Origin: Streptomyces dioscori
GTDB taxonomy: Bacteria > Actinomycetota > Actinomycetes > Streptomycetales > Streptomycetaceae
Direction: 5' to 3'
NCBI RefSeq assembly: GCF_003024195.1
Contig: NZ_KZ679050.1
Location: 186,001 to 250,000 of the forward strand
Length of the DNA: 64,000 nucleotides
Shown: positions 24,884-31,961 of the stretch, one piece after another
How the letters are laid out: every line of letters begins with the position of its first letter
Position numbering within the stretch: position 1 is the first letter of the stretch
Notes under the pieces: model-generated
What the model saw: only the letters and a program-made list of their open reading frames with translations
Databases searched by the model: none
Told to the model about the DNA's origin: nothing
Translations under genes and position numbers: made by a program

Positions 24884-25029
24884 TTGGTGCACTGAACAAT
24901 AGCGGGCCGGCACTCCGCTGTCTCTTTTCCGCGAGCACCCTCTCAGCTCCCTCTTCATTGGGGGTCTTGACGGTTGACGGCCGCGATGGCAGCGTGTTCG
25001 AAACCTCGTAGAAATACTCAGTGCCCTGA
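24884..25029. promoter_or_regulatory. Candidate PcaV operators in the pcaV-pcaI spacer
   Basis: Two similar imperfect palindromes: TTGGTGCACTGAA (24884-24896, close to the pcaV start) and TCAGTGCCCTGA (25018-25029, close to the pcaI start). Both share a CAGTGC half. They fit a divergent regulator repressing both sides. The core promoter elements are not resolved. Confidence 0.5.
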
Positions 25030-25073
25030 CTAATCGGGGCCGCGGGATGCTCGGGAGAGATGGGGCTTCGCAG

Positions 25074-25910
25074 ATGGACAAGGTGGTCTCCACAGCCGCC
25101 GGGGCTGTGGCCGACGTACCGGACGGCGCGACACTCGCCGTCGGCGGTTTCGGCCTCAGCGGTGTGCCGAACGTGACGATCCAGGCGCTGTACGAGCGCG
25201 GTGTCACCGGCCTGGGCGTGGTGTCCAACAACTGCGGGGCGATGGAGTCGGGCCTGGCGGTCCTCCTCGCGGCGGGCCGCATCGCCCGCGTCACCGGCTC
25301 GTACATCGGGGCGAACAAGGAGTTCGCGCGGCAGTACCTGGGCGGCGAGCTGGAGGTCGAGATGATCCCGCAGGGCACCCTGGCCGAGCGGCTGCGGGCC
25401 GGTGGCGCCGGGATTCCCGCGTTCTACACACCGGCCGGTGTGGGCACGCAGGTCGCCGACGGCGGTCTGCCCTGGCGCTACGACGGCGAGGGCGGTGTCG
25501 CGCTGGCCTCCCCGCCGAAGGAGGTACGGGACTTCGACGGCACCCCGTACGTGCTGGAGCGCGGCATCCGTACCGACTTCGCGCTGGTGCGGGCCGCCAA
25601 GGGCGACCGGCACGGGAACCTCGTCTTCAACAAGTCCTCCCGCAACTTCAACCCCCTCGCCGCGATGGCCGGACGGGTGACGATCGCCGAGGTGGAGGAG
25701 CTGGTGGAGCCCGGCGAGATCGATCCGGACGCGGTGCATCTGCCGGGCATCTTCGTGCAGCGGGTCGTCGCGCTCACCCCGGCGCAGGCGGCGGACAAGA
25801 AGATCGAACAGCGGACGGTCTCCGCGCCCGCGGCACGAGAGACCTCTCCCGCACGAGGGACGTCTCCGGCACGAGAGACCTCTCCCGCACGAGGGACGGT
25901 GAACGGCTGA
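25074..25910 (+). CDS. pcaI: 3-oxoadipate CoA-transferase subunit A
   Basis: The alpha subunit (about 278 residues) of the enzyme that moves CoA from succinyl-CoA to 3-oxoadipate. Family motifs: DGATLAVGGFGLSGVPN, VVSNNCG, GSYIGANKEFARQYLGGELEVEMIPQGTLAERLRAGG, GIPAFYTPAGVGT and VRAAKGDRHGNLVFN. The start ATG 25074 (MDKVVSTAAGAV) is chosen over the in-frame ATG at 25047, since GGGAGAG lies between them. The C-terminus carries an unusual duplicated tail (ARETSPARGTSP twice) from a 36-bp tandem repeat. The stop codon overlaps the pcaJ start by one base. Confidence 0.93.
   Translation: MDKVVSTAAGAVADVPDGATLAVGGFGLSGVPNVTIQALYERGVTGLGVVSNNCGAMESGLAVLLAAGRIARVTGSYIGANKEFARQYLGGELEVEMIPQGTLAERLRAGGAGIPAFYTPAGVGTQVADGGLPWRYDGEGGVALASPPKEVRDFDGTPYVLERGIRTDFALVRAAKGDRHGNLVFNKSSRNFNPLAAMAGRVTIAEVEELVEPGEIDPDAVHLPGIFVQRVVALTPAQAADKKIEQRTVSAPAARETSPARGTSPARETSPARGTVNG
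25833..25898. repeat. 36-bp tandem duplication at the pcaI 3' end
   Basis: The unit 25833-25868 is repeated from 25869 to 25898 with no mismatch seen. It encodes a 12-residue repeat at the very C-terminus of PcaI, outside the conserved domain. Confidence 0.9.
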
Positions 25911-26581
25911 TGGCCTGGACGCGTGAACAGATGGCCGCGCGGGCCGCGCGCGAACTCGCGGACGGCCAGTACGTGAATCTCGGCATCGGGCTGCCGACGC
26001 TGATCCCCAACTACCTCCCGCCGGACGTGGAGGTGATCCTGGAGTCGGAGAACGGCATCCTGGGCACCGGCCCGTACCCGACCGAGGAGCAGGTCGACCC
26101 GGACCTGATCAACGCGGGCAAGGAGACCGTCACGGTCCTGCCCGGCGCCTCCTACTTCGACTCGTCGCTGTCGTTCGGGATGATCCGCGGCGGGCACATC
26201 GATGTCGCGGTCCTCGGCGCGATGCAGGTCTCCGCGGGCGGCGACCTGGCGAACTGGGCCGTACCCGGCAAGATGATCACCGGGATCGGCGGGGCCATGG
26301 ACCTGGTGCACGGCGCCCGTACGGTGATCGTGGTGATGACCCACACCGCCAAGGACGGCTCCCCGAAGGTCCTCGACACGTGCACGCTGCCGCTGACCGG
26401 TAAAGCCTGCGTCAATCGCGTGATCACGGACCTGGGTGTCCTGGACGTCACGGCCGAGGGCCTGGTACTCGTCGGGACGGCGCCCGGTGTCACGGTCGAT
26501 GAGGTCGTGGCGAAGACTGCCGCCAAGGTTCGTATCGCCGACGAGCTCGTCGAGGAGCTCACCGAGGAGAAGCAGCCGTGA
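25910..26581 (+). CDS. pcaJ: 3-oxoadipate CoA-transferase subunit B
   Basis: The beta subunit, 223 residues, carrying the catalytic glutamate in ESENGILG (E47 or adjacent by eye) that forms the enzyme-CoA thioester. Other family stretches: YVNLGIGLPTLIPNYLP, GGHIDVAVLGAMQVS, NWAVPGKMITGIGGAMDLVHGA and LTGKACVNRVITDLGV. It overlaps pcaI by one base and pcaF by four, so the subunits and thiolase are translationally coupled. Confidence 0.95.
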   Translation: MAWTREQMAARAARELADGQYVNLGIGLPTLIPNYLPPDVEVILESENGILGTGPYPTEEQVDPDLINAGKETVTVLPGASYFDSSLSFGMIRGGHIDVAVLGAMQVSAGGDLANWAVPGKMITGIGGAMDLVHGARTVIVVMTHTAKDGSPKVLDTCTLPLTGKACVNRVITDLGVLDVTAEGLVLVGTAPGVTVDEVVAKTAAKVRIADELVEELTEEKQP

Positions 26582-27780
26582 AGGACGTCTACATCGTCGA
26601 CGCCGTCCGTACCCCGTTCGGCAAGTACAACGGAAGCCTCGCCGCCGTCCGCCCGGACGACCTGGCCGCCCATGCCCTGCGTGAACTCCTCGCCCGTACG
26701 CCGGACCTGGACCCGGCCCGGATCGACGACGTGTACTTCGGCAACGCGAACGGCGCCGGTGAGGAGAACCGTAACGTCGCCCGGATGGCCTCTCTGCTCG
26801 CGGGTCTGCCCACCTCCGTGCCGGGCGTGAGCGTCAACCGGCTGTGCGCGTCAGGGCTTGAGGCCGTCATCCAGGCCGCCCGCGCGATCGCGCTCGGCGA
26901 CGCCTCGATCGCCCTCGCCGGCGGTGTCGAGTCGATGACCCGCGCCCCCTATGTCCTGCCGAAGAGCGACCGGCCCTTTCCCGCCGGGCACACCGAGCTG
27001 TACTCCACGACCCTCGGCTGGCGCATGGTGAACCCGAAGATGGACCCGCAGTGGACCATCCCGCTCGGTGAGTCCGCCGAACTCATCGCGGACAAGCACA
27101 AGATCAGCCGTGAGCAGCAGGACGAGTTCGCCCGCGCCAGCCACAACAAGGCTGCCGCCGCCCAGTCCGCGGGCCTGTTCGACGGCGAGATCGCGCCGGT
27201 TTCCCTTCCGCAGCGCAAGGGCGACCCGCTGTCCTTCGCCGCCGACGAATGCGTACGCGCCGACGCCTCCCTCGCCGCGATGGGCAGGCTCAAGCCGTCG
27301 TTCCGCCCCGACGGCGGTACGGTCACCGCCGGCAACGCCTCACCGCTCAACGACGGCGCGGCGGCCCTGCTGCTCGTCGACGAGGAAGGTCTCGCCGCCA
27401 CCGGTCGCGAACCCCTCGCCCGGGTGTCCTCGTCCGGCGTCTCGGCGCTCGACCCCGACTACTTCGGGCTCGCTCCCGTCGAGGCCGTCAACCGCGCGCT
27501 CGCCAAGGCGGGCAAGACATTTGACGACCTGTCAACTCTCGAACTCAACGAGGCGTTCGCCGCGCAGGTCCTCGGCTGTGTCGCCGAGTGGCCCGAGTTC
27601 GACCCGGCCGTCCTCAACCCGCAGGGCGGGGCCATCGCCCTGGGCCACCCCCTCGGCGCCTCCGGTGCCCGGCTCGCCGGGACCGTCGCCCACCAACTGG
27701 CCCGCAGGGGCTCGGGAGTCGGCGTCGCCACCCTCTGCATCGGCGTCGGCCAGGGCCTCGCCCTCGTACTGGAGCGTTAG
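26578..27780 (+). CDS. pcaF: 3-oxoadipyl-CoA thiolase
   Basis: A 400-residue thiolase that splits 3-oxoadipyl-CoA with CoA into succinyl-CoA and acetyl-CoA, the last step of the pathway. The start is GTG 26578, overlapping the pcaJ stop. Active-site elements: nucleophile in NRLCASGLEAV (C90), NEAFAAQVLG, GHPLGASGAR (catalytic His) and the C-terminal CIGVGQG cysteine. Length is normal for the family. Confidence 0.95.
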   Translation: MKDVYIVDAVRTPFGKYNGSLAAVRPDDLAAHALRELLARTPDLDPARIDDVYFGNANGAGEENRNVARMASLLAGLPTSVPGVSVNRLCASGLEAVIQAARAIALGDASIALAGGVESMTRAPYVLPKSDRPFPAGHTELYSTTLGWRMVNPKMDPQWTIPLGESAELIADKHKISREQQDEFARASHNKAAAAQSAGLFDGEIAPVSLPQRKGDPLSFAADECVRADASLAAMGRLKPSFRPDGGTVTAGNASPLNDGAAALLLVDEEGLAATGREPLARVSSSGVSALDPDYFGLAPVEAVNRALAKAGKTFDDLSTLELNEAFAAQVLGCVAEWPEFDPAVLNPQGGAIALGHPLGASGARLAGTVAHQLARRGSGVGVATLCIGVGQGLALVLER

Positions 27781-27793
27781 GAACCCACCTCTC

Positions 27794-28564
27794 ATGGCTC
27801 TCACCCAGTCGGACATCGACACAGAGATCAAGGACCAGCAGGACGCGTACGACAAGGCGGTCGCCGGTGGCGCGCCGGTCCTTCACCATCCGCGGCGCGA
27901 CTACGCCCCGTACCGCAGCTCCCTGTTGCGCCACCCGCAACAGCCGCTGGTCGCCGTGAGCGGGGGCGACCCGGAGACCGTCGAGCTGTCGGGGCCGGTG
28001 TTCGGCGTCACCGACATCACCGAGCACGACAGTGACCTGACGATCCATCACCGGGGCGAGCCCATAGGCGAGCGGATGACCGTCTCGGGACGGCTGCTCG
28101 ACCGCGACGGCCGCCCCGTGCGCGGCCAGCTCGTCGAGATATGGCAGGCCAACGCCGCCGGCCGGTACGCCCATCTGCGTGAGCAGCACCCGGCGCCGCT
28201 CGACCCCCACTTCACCGGTGTGGGACGGACCCTGACGGACGATCAGGGCCGGTACTCGTTCACCACGATCAAGCCGGGCCCCTACCCCTGGGGCAACCAC
28301 ACCAACGCGTGGCGGCCCGCGCACATCCATTTCTCCGTCTTCGGGACGGCGTTCACCCAGCGGCTCGTGACCCAGATGTACTTCCCGAGCGACCCGCTGT
28401 TCCGGTACGACCCGATACTCCGGTCGGTGACGGACACGGCGGCCCGCGAGCGGCTGGTGGCCACCTACGACCACGACCTGTCGAAGCCCGAGTTCTCGAT
28501 GGGCTACGCCTGGGACATCGTCCTCGACGGCCCGTCCGCCACCTGGATCGAGGAAGGCCGTTGA
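27794..28564 (+). CDS. pcaH: Protocatechuate 3,4-dioxygenase beta subunit
   Basis: 256 residues, the iron-carrying subunit of the intradiol dioxygenase that opens protocatechuate to 3-carboxy-cis,cis-muconate. The four iron ligands can be placed: Tyr in AAGRYAHLRE, Tyr in PGPYPWGNH and the two His in WRPAHIHFSVFG. EIWQANAAGRY and the N-terminal RDYAPYRSSLLRHP are typical. It starts at ATG 27794, 13 bp after pcaF, with TTAGGA upstream, and is followed 2 bp later by pcaG. Confidence 0.96.
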   Translation: MALTQSDIDTEIKDQQDAYDKAVAGGAPVLHHPRRDYAPYRSSLLRHPQQPLVAVSGGDPETVELSGPVFGVTDITEHDSDLTIHHRGEPIGERMTVSGRLLDRDGRPVRGQLVEIWQANAAGRYAHLREQHPAPLDPHFTGVGRTLTDDQGRYSFTTIKPGPYPWGNHTNAWRPAHIHFSVFGTAFTQRLVTQMYFPSDPLFRYDPILRSVTDTAARERLVATYDHDLSKPEFSMGYAWDIVLDGPSATWIEEGR

Positions 28565-28566
28565 GC

Positions 28567-29148
28567 ATGGCCGAACGACTGCTCCCCACCCCGTCCCACA
28601 CCATCGGCCCGTTCTACGGGCACGCGCTCCCCTTCCCCGACGGCGCCCGGATCGCCCCCCAGGGCCACCCGGACGCGATCAGCCTGCACGGGTACGTGTA
28701 CGACGGCGCGGGCAGGCCGGTCCCCGACGCGCTGCTCGACTTCTGGCAGGCCGCACCCGACGGCTCACTGACGGGCGCGCCCGGGTCCATGCGCCGCGAT
28801 CCGTCGACCGGCGGTTTCCTCGGCCGCAACGGCGTCGACTTCACGGGGTACGGGCGGGTGCCCACGGACGCCGACGGACACTACGCACTCCACACGCTGC
28901 CGCCGGGCAACTCCGGACTGCCGTACATCAGCGTGTGCGTGTTCGCGCGCGGGCTGACACACCACCTCTTCACTCGCGCCTACCTCGCCGACGGCGCGGA
29001 CCCGCTGCTCGACTCGCTGCCGGCCGAGCGGCGCGCCACGCTGATCGCGACCGAGGGGGCGAACGGGACGAAGGGGGCGATGGGGACGTACCGTTTCGAC
29101 ATCCGTCTTCAGGGCGAAGGCGAAACGGTCTTCCTGGAGTTTCAGTGA
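28567..29148 (+). CDS. pcaG: Protocatechuate 3,4-dioxygenase alpha subunit
   Basis: 193 residues, the structural partner of PcaH in the same intradiol fold but without the full iron ligand set. Family stretches: TPSHTIGPFYGHALPF, DALLDFWQAAPDG, GVDFTGYGRVPTDADGHY, YISVCVFARGLTHHLFTRAYL and YRFDIRLQGEGETVF. The ATG at 28567 follows the pcaH stop by 2 bp; its own stop overlaps the pcaB start (GTGA). Confidence 0.95.
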   Translation: MAERLLPTPSHTIGPFYGHALPFPDGARIAPQGHPDAISLHGYVYDGAGRPVPDALLDFWQAAPDGSLTGAPGSMRRDPSTGGFLGRNGVDFTGYGRVPTDADGHYALHTLPPGNSGLPYISVCVFARGLTHHLFTRAYLADGADPLLDSLPAERRATLIATEGANGTKGAMGTYRFDIRLQGEGETVFLEFQ

Positions 29149-30521
29149 CAGCGGTCGAACCCGACGAACCGGAGCAGCCTGCCGAACCCGCCGATGCCGG
29201 CTGCCTCGACGCGGGGCTGCTCGCACCCGGGCGGGTGGGGTCGGCCGCCGAGGTCGCGACAGGTGACACCGCCTTCCTCCGGGCGCTGCTCGACGCGGAG
29301 GCGGCGCTCACGCGGGCTCAGGCCTCGCTCGGTCTCGCCCCTGCCGCCGCGGCCGACGCCGTCACCGCCGCCGCCGACGCGGCGCGTTTCGACGTCCACG
29401 CGCTCGCCCTGCGCGCGCGGGCCGGGGGCAACCCGGTGATCCCACTGGTCGCCGACCTGGGCACGGCGGTCGGCGACAAGCACTCCCCTTACGTCCACCG
29501 GGGCGCGACCAGCCAGGACATCATGGACACCGCCGCGATACTGGTCGCGGCACGGACCCTGGACCTGGTCCTCGCCGACCTCGCCCGTACGGAGCGTGCG
29601 CTGGCCCGTCTCGCGCGCGACCACCGGGACACGGTCATGCCGGGGCGCACGCTCACCCAGCACGCCGTCCCCACCACCTTCGGACTGAAGGCGGCGGGCT
29701 GGCGGTCGCAGGTGCTGGACGCCCGGGACCGCGTCCGGCTCGTGCGGGACGGGCTTCCGGCACAACTCGGCGGCGCGGCAGGCACGTTGGCGGCCTTCGG
29801 CGGGTACGGCGCCTCGGACACGGGAGCGCTCGTGGAGGCGTACGCCCGTGAACTCGGCCTAGCCGTGCCGGTGTTGCCCTGGCACACCCTGAGGACACCG
29901 GTCGCGGATCTGGCCGGCGCCCTGGCCTTCACCGCGGGCGCACTCGGCAAGACCGCCACGGACGTCCTGACGCTCTCCCGTACGGAGATCCGTGAGCTGA
30001 GCGAGGGCACGGGCGGCGGGTCGTCCGCCATGCCGCACAAGGCGAACCCGGTGCGTGCCACGCTCATCGCGGCGGCGGCCCGCCGGGCACCGCAGCTCGC
30101 GGCGACGCTTTACGGGGCCATGGCGGCCGAGGACGAACGGCCCGCCGGTGCCTGGCACGCCGAGTGGGAACCGCTGCGTGATCTGCTCCGCCTGGTGGGC
30201 GGGGCGGCGCGGGACGCGGCGGAGCTGGCCGAGGGGCTGCGGGTCCACGCGGACGCGATGCGGGCCCACCTGGACCTCACGCACGGTCTGATCGTCTCCG
30301 AGCGGCTGTCGGCCGAGCTCGCGCCGGTGCTCGGGCGGGCCCGTGCGAAGGAAGTGCTCACGCGGGTGGCCGGGCGGGCCACGGCCGAGGGTCGGCCCCT
30401 CGTTGAAATCCTCTCGGAGGAACCCGAGTTGAAGGACTTCGACCTGGTGGCGCTCACCGATCCCACCCAGTACACGGGTTCCGCGGGAGCCCTCACCGAC
30501 CGTGCCTTGGAGCGACGTTGA
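29145..30521 (+). CDS. pcaB: 3-carboxy-cis,cis-muconate cycloisomerase
   Basis: A 458-residue member of the fumarase/aspartase superfamily that lactonises 3-carboxymuconate to 4-carboxymuconolactone. The superfamily signature GGSSAMPHKANPVRATL holds the catalytic-loop serine region, with YVHRGATSQDIMDTA and GRTLTQHAVPTTFGLKAAGW also present. The start GTG 29145 overlaps the pcaG stop by 4 bp and the stop overlaps the pcaL start (TTGA), so the chain is fully coupled. Confidence 0.95.
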   Translation: MTAVEPDEPEQPAEPADAGCLDAGLLAPGRVGSAAEVATGDTAFLRALLDAEAALTRAQASLGLAPAAAADAVTAAADAARFDVHALALRARAGGNPVIPLVADLGTAVGDKHSPYVHRGATSQDIMDTAAILVAARTLDLVLADLARTERALARLARDHRDTVMPGRTLTQHAVPTTFGLKAAGWRSQVLDARDRVRLVRDGLPAQLGGAAGTLAAFGGYGASDTGALVEAYARELGLAVPVLPWHTLRTPVADLAGALAFTAGALGKTATDVLTLSRTEIRELSEGTGGGSSAMPHKANPVRATLIAAAARRAPQLAATLYGAMAAEDERPAGAWHAEWEPLRDLLRLVGGAARDAAELAEGLRVHADAMRAHLDLTHGLIVSERLSAELAPVLGRARAKEVLTRVAGRATAEGRPLVEILSEEPELKDFDLVALTDPTQYTGSAGALTDRALERR

Positions 30522-31669
30522 CGACCCGGACCGACCAAGCCGCCCCGCCGTCGCCGGAGGGCATCGTGCTGAACCATCGCGTCGAGGGCGCCGCCTCCGC
30601 TCCCCCACTGCTTCTCGGTCCCTCCCTCGGCACGTCGTTGGCCCTGTGGGACAAGGTCGCGCCCGAACTCTCCGTCACGCACCGGGTGGTGCGCTGGGAT
30701 CTGCCGGGGCACGGCGGCTCGGCCGCGTCGCTGATCGGTCCGGGGGCGACCGTCGGCGACCTCGCCGCGCTGGTGCTGGCGCTCGCGGACTCGCTGGGCA
30801 TCGACCGGTTCTCGTACGCCGGGGTCTCGCTCGGCGGTGCGGTGGGACTGCATCTCGCGGTGCACCACCCGGAGCGGGTGGAGAAACTCGCCGTGATCTG
30901 CTCCTCGGCACACTTCAACGGTGCGAAGCCGTGGGAGGAACGGGCGGCGCTCGTACGGGCCGAAGGACTGGCGGGGCTGGCGGCGGGCGCCGACGCGCGC
31001 TGGTTCACACCCGGGTTCACCGTCCCCGAGCTGGTCGAGGACCATCGCAGGGCCGACCCGGACGGGTACGCGGCGTGCTGTGACGCGCTGGCGGCGTTCG
31101 ACATCCGTGAGCGGTTGTCCCGGATCGGCGCGCCCACGCTGCTCGTCGCCGGGCGCGAGGATCCGGCGACACCGCCCGCGCATCTGCGGGAGATCGCGGA
31201 CGCGGTGCCGGGGGCCGGGCTCGTGGAGGTTCCGGGTGCGTCCCATCTCGCGCCCGCGGAGCGTCCGGAGGCCGTGCTCACCGCGTTGCGCGCGCACTTC
31301 GGGGGTGACGCGGGGCGGGGGATGGCGGTGCGGCGGCAGGTGCTCGGTGACGAGCATGTGGACCGGGCGCAGGCGCGGCAGTCCGCGTTCACGGCGCGGT
31401 TCCAGGACTTCATCTCGCGGTACGCGTGGGGTGAGGTGTGGACGGACGAGACGCTGTCGCGGCGGGAGCGCAGCCTGATCACCATGACCGCGCTCGTCGC
31501 GCACGGGCACTACGACGAGTTGGCGATGCATGTGCGGGCGGCCCGCCGCAACGGGCTCACTCCGGAGGAGATCGGGGCGGTGCTGTTGCAGACGGCGGTG
31601 TACTGCGGGGTGCCTGCGGCGAACTCGGCGTTCGCTGTGGCCCAGGGGGTCCTCTCCGAGGAGGGGTGA
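30518..31669 (+). CDS. pcaL: Fused 3-oxoadipate enol-lactonase / 4-carboxymuconolactone decarboxylase
   Basis: 383 residues combining PcaD and PcaC, the PcaL fusion typical of actinobacteria. Residues about 15-255 are an alpha/beta hydrolase: nucleophile elbow YAGVSLGGAVG, acid near LLVAGREDPATPP and His in PGASHLAPAE. Residues about 265-383 are a carboxymuconolactone decarboxylase domain (MAVRRQVLGDEHVDRAQ ... LSRRERSLITMTALVAHGHYDELAMHVRAARRNGLTPEEIGAVLLQTAVYCGVPAANSAF, with the conserved E, C and H). It starts at TTG 30518 within the pcaB stop. It is the last gene of the operon; repeat units follow 6 bp after its stop. Confidence 0.95.
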   Translation: MTTRTDQAAPPSPEGIVLNHRVEGAASAPPLLLGPSLGTSLALWDKVAPELSVTHRVVRWDLPGHGGSAASLIGPGATVGDLAALVLALADSLGIDRFSYAGVSLGGAVGLHLAVHHPERVEKLAVICSSAHFNGAKPWEERAALVRAEGLAGLAAGADARWFTPGFTVPELVEDHRRADPDGYAACCDALAAFDIRERLSRIGAPTLLVAGREDPATPPAHLREIADAVPGAGLVEVPGASHLAPAERPEAVLTALRAHFGGDAGRGMAVRRQVLGDEHVDRAQARQSAFTARFQDFISRYAWGEVWTDETLSRRERSLITMTALVAHGHYDELAMHVRAARRNGLTPEEIGAVLLQTAVYCGVPAANSAFAVAQGVLSEEG

Positions 31670-31675
31670 CCGACA

Positions 31676-31961
31676 GCCCCGTCAGGGGCGCGGGGAACTG
31701 CGCGGCCCGCCCCCACTCGGCCGCAGCCAAAAACCCGACGGGTCCTGCCCCGACACCCCGTATATCCACTGCGGGTCCGTGGCGGCTGAGCGCGCCGTTC
31801 CCCGCGCCCCTCAAGGGGCCCCGTCAGGGGCGCGGGGAACTGCGCGGCCCGCCCCCACTCGGCCGCAGCCAAAAGCCGGACCGGTCCTGCCCCGGCAGCC
31901 CGTATGCCCGCTGCAGGCGCGTCGTGGCTGAGCGCGCCGTTCCCCGCGCCCCTTACGGGGC
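31676..31961. repeat. Two tandem ~140-bp composite repeat units
   Basis: Units at 31676-31814 and 31817-31961 are near-identical: a direct core at the left end, a conserved interior (GGCCGCAGCCAAAA, GGTCCTGCCCCG, CCCGTAT) and an inverted core at the right end. They fill the convergent spacer between pcaL and the ATPase gene and overlap the last codons of the latter. The same unit occurs at 14348-14484. Confidence 0.9.

Noticed and set aside
25833..25898. Possible CRISPR-like direct repeats at the pcaI 3' end
   Set aside because: The copies are contiguous with no spacers and stay in the reading frame of pcaI; no cas gene is nearby.
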